Positions 61,264 to 64,000 of a stretch of 64,000 bases of DNA are shown here, piece after piece (positions within the stretch are counted from its first letter, which is position 1; each line of letters begins with the position of its first letter). Origin of the DNA: Mesomycoplasma ovipneumoniae. GTDB taxonomy: Bacteria; Bacillota_I; Bacilli_A; Mycoplasmatales; Metamycoplasmataceae. The notes beneath the pieces were generated by a model. That model had not been told where the DNA came from. It saw nothing but the letters and a program-made list of their open reading frames with translations, and did not search any database. The position numbers and the translations under genes were made by a program. The stretch lies in NCBI RefSeq assembly GCF_038095975.1, contig NZ_CP146003.1:992001-1056000 (forward strand), given 5' to 3'.

Positions 61264-63082
61264 ACAAACACGACCAAAGGCTTTTGATTACTTCCAGAAC
61301 CAAAACGGTTCAAAAAAAAATAGCTTCAAAAACTTCAAATCTATTTTCAAATTTTTGAAAATCTTTTTTTACACTATTATTTTCGGAATTTCTCTAACCG
61401 GTTGTATTCAATCATTAGTTGTAAAAACTTCGCATAACGTTGGCGAAGCACTTGAGTTTTATAATTCTAAAGAAGAAATAACCCCCAATTATACAATTTT
61501 TAAAAAATCAGAAAATGAAAGCGCGCCTGGCATTGAATTAGCGACAAAAAACAATAACTTTTTGATTTCAGCTGACTCAAAAAAAGTAAATCAAAAAAGT
61601 ATTTTAAACGTCTTAAGACAACAAATTGGAGATAAAAATTCAGATTTTGGTGAGTTTAATTCACTTCTTTTGTTCCAAAATAATGAAAATGAATTTGAAT
61701 ATTTAAAAGGTGACAAAACTAATGAATTTATTTTTTTCAGTTCTGCACAAAAATCATATGAGCAAAAAACTGTTTGAACTGAAATAAAACTTCCATCTCC
61801 AAAATATTTTAGTCAAAAAGCTGATAAAAATTATTTTGAAAGTCTGCAGAACGCCAAAAGTTTGCCTATTAATAATTTTAATTTTCAAAATAACAATGAT
61901 ACAGCCAACATAACTGAAAAAATTGACCAGTTTTTCTTTAAAATAGACAGTAAACTCCCGCCTGTTAATCGGAGTTATGCAACTTTTAGCCGTGATGTTC
62001 TTCAAGTTCTTTATAATAAATTAATTTCATTACCAGAATTTTCAAATAATAAACTGGAAAATGCAATTGAAGAATTTGAAACAAAAGCAGGAAAAGAAAT
62101 TTCTCCTGAAACTGAAAAAATTATTTCTGGATACGCTGAATCTATAAAAAAAATAATTTTTCCTATTAATTTTTCCCGAATTGATATACAGAACAAAACT
62201 TACAACTGGAACAATAACGACGAAGAATTTGCAAGAAAAATTGCTTTCCAAAATCAAGTTCCATCATTCCCGATAGTTAGCTGGCTTGAGTCATGGAAAT
62301 TAGGGCCTTTTTATGCAATGTTTGTTTACCCGATTTCTAAAATAATTACGTGAGTCACCTCGTCTCAGTCATTATCTGCCTGATCTGGTTGAATAACAAT
62401 TTTGGCGATTTTAACAATCGTTGTAATAACAAAACTTATCTCTTTTGCTTTCAGATTTAAAACGATTTTTGGTCAAAATAAGCAAAATGAACTACAACTA
62501 AAAAAAGCTAAAATTGATGCAAAATACGAAAATTACAAAAAAAATAAAGTCATGCAACAACGTCATCGACAAGAAGTTGCTGACCTTTATAAAAAGAATA
62601 ATTTTTCACCATTTGCGCCTTTTTCCCAAATTTTAGTAACTATGCCTATTTTTATAGCTGTTTGACGAGCGCTCCAGGGAATTCCTAGCTTTAAAGTTAC
62701 TTATTTTTTAGGTCTTGAATTAGCAGCAACTTCTTATCAAAAACTTTTTGATGGACAATGAATTTATCTTCCAATAATAATTATTACGGTTATAGTTCAA
62801 GGATTGCAGCAAATAATTCCAAAACTTTTAAATAAAAATAAAACAAAAAGAATAATAAATGCTCAGGAAAATGAAACATATAAAAAACAAGTAAAAACAC
62901 AAAGAATCATGTCAATAATTTTTGTGTTTTTTGGAGTAATTTTTCAAGCTTCACTTCAAATTTACTGAATTATTGGTGGTATTTGAGAAATTATGCAAGC
63001 ACTTGGCGTTCATTATTTCCAAAAATCCAAGACTTATCGTGAAAAAGTTCAACCCTGAATGCGTAGGAAAAAATGGATCTAA
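61253..63082 (+). CDS. yidC: Membrane protein insertase YidC (lipoprotein type, long external domain)
   Basis: YidC inserts membrane proteins alone or with Sec. The 609-residue protein has an N-terminal helix ending in a lipobox (ISLTGCIQ), so the Cys may be lipidated by Lgt. Then come ~310 residues of hydrophilic external domain before the conserved core: GPFYAMFVYPISKII, then QQRHRQEVADLYKKNNFSPF, VTMPIFIAVWRALQGIP and IMSIIFVFFGVIFQAS. The basic C-terminal tail ends WMRRKKWI. It overlaps rnpA by 11 bp. TGA-Trp codons break it into pieces under the standard code. Confidence 0.95.
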
Positions 63083-63162
63083 TAATATAAATAAAGGTTT
63101 GCAAAAATTCGCTAAAATAGTATTAAATGTTTAAAAAGTTTAAAAATCTACGGAGATACTAA

Positions 63163-64000
63163 ATGAATAACAAAATTTCACCTTGTATTTGAACACTTAT
63201 TTCAAATACACACCTTCGAAAAGCGGAAAGTTTAGAAATATTAATTAAAGCACTTTATTTAAATAAAGAAGAAATAAACCCAAATTTTAAAAGTAAATGA
63301 CTAAAAATTTACAAAAATAAAAACTGAAAACCAGTCGGAGATTTGAGCGAACACATAAGATTAGCCTCTCAACTTGGGATAGCAAAAACAAATATTTTAG
63401 TTAATGGGCAGCAAAAACTTAATATTTTAGCTAAATTAATAAACAATGGAACAATAAAAGTTCGCGAATATATAAGCATTATTTTGTTTAATTTAGTTAC
63501 TTTTATTAATGAAGAATATCGTCACTTGTTTAAAATGACGCTAGAATTGCTCAAAGAGAAAGAAAACCAACCAGTTTCAGTTGATGAAATTTTCGATAAT
63601 TTTAATTTTGGAGAGCCTTTCTGCCCTGAATTTGATGAAAAACTTCAGCGTTATAATTTAACACAAAAAGACCACATTTTTTACATTCTAATTTCTGGTA
63701 TCTTTTTTGAAGTGTTGTCTTTTCGTGAAAAAAGTCAACAATACAGCACAAAATTTTTTAAAATAAAACTTTTTGACTATTGATATTCAAGAATTGACGA
63801 ACTAATAAGTAAATGTAACAACCAATTAGAATCATATAATTTTGAAAAAGCAAGCGCTGTAAGGCTAGATCCGGAAAAATGATCTAATTATTTAACCTCA
63901 AATTCGCAAACAAATTATGACTATATAATAAGTGTTCTGAAAAATAAAACACAAGAAATACCTTCAGTTTTAGCTACAAATGAACCTACAAACGAAACTC
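63163..64000 (+). CDS. Uncharacterised protein, 5' part
   Basis: At least 279 codons are in the window and the frame runs off the right edge. The ATG at 63163 has a CGGAGATACTAA ribosome site. The sequence opens MNNKISPCIWTLISNTHLRK, is Lys/Asn/Leu-rich and probably all-helical, with no signal peptide or membrane helix. Segments such as KWLKIYKNKNWKPVGDLSEH and DHIFYILISGIFFEVLSF show no family I recognise. The end turns low-complexity (SVLATNEPTNET). It follows yidC by 80 bp. Confidence 0.7.

Noticed and set aside
1..64000. CRISPR arrays, prophage or integrative conjugative element genes
   Set aside because: No regularly spaced direct repeats, cas genes, or recognisable phage/ICE proteins were found by reading the sequence and frames.

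Overview
This window is an AT-rich mycoplasma chromosome segment. Nearly every long gene reads through in-frame TGA codons (Trp, translation table 4), so most genes look fragmented under the standard code. Two tandem pairs of P97/P102-type adhesin genes, a 5S rRNA gene standing alone, and the rpmH-rnpA-yidC / dnaA-dnaN block with mnmG point to the Mycoplasma (Mesomycoplasma) hyopneumoniae group (hyopneumoniae, flocculare, ovipneumoniae, dispar, conjunctivae). The species cannot be fixed from the sequence alone.

Layout, left to right. 0-6.3 kb: a truncated YhcH-family gene, rpsT, rplKA, an unannotated-looking 42-codon gene, rnpB, rpsO, tpiA, and clpB behind a CIRCE operator. 6.3-7.1 kb: a decayed mobile element flanked by a 73-bp direct repeat of the clpB 3' end. 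7.1-16 kb: an adhesin-like pair, trxB, lgt, tpx and tRNA-Trp. 16.3-20.1 kb: an accessory island with two four-helix membrane proteins, an AbiEii-like nucleotidyltransferase and a glycine-rich membrane-inserting protein. It is followed by a second decayed element carrying a broken transposase gene (20.1-21.3 kb). 21.4-33.5 kb: PTS glucose permease, HPr, tRNA-Gly, thymidine kinase, a BMP-type nucleoside ABC transporter, pyrophosphatase, a BI-1 family membrane protein, whiA and 5S rRNA. 33.5-40.5 kb: a second adhesin-like pair. 40.6-55 kb: gatCAB, a pseudouridine synthase, hrcA-grpE-argS-rpoE-fba, a catalytically degenerate RNase J-like protein that reads without a stop into thioredoxin, ftsY, a Panacea-domain protein and two tandem nrnA genes. 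54.9-55.5 kb: a third element copy with perfect 17-bp terminal inverted repeats and a 23-bp direct repeat. 55.5-64 kb: rlmH, mnmG, dnaN, dnaA, the origin region, then rpmH, rnpA, yidC and an unknown gene on the other strand.

How genes work together. HrcA (48-49 kb) probably represses clpB through the CIRCE element at 4.18 kb. EIICBA(Glc) and HPr take up glucose for glycolysis, with fba and tpiA also present. The BMP lipoprotein, ATPase and two permeases form one nucleoside importer, and Tdk salvages thymidine. Thioredoxin reductase, the thioredoxin module and Tpx make a thiol peroxidase chain. GatCAB amidates misacylated tRNA. YidC and FtsY serve membrane insertion, and Lgt lipidates the lipoproteins.

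The most interesting material is: the element family that duplicates long stretches of target, including a hairpin; the stopless RNase J-like/thioredoxin reading frame; the 16.3-20.1 kb divergent island with an A16 tract beside its promoter; and the complete small transcription unit between rnpB and rplK.
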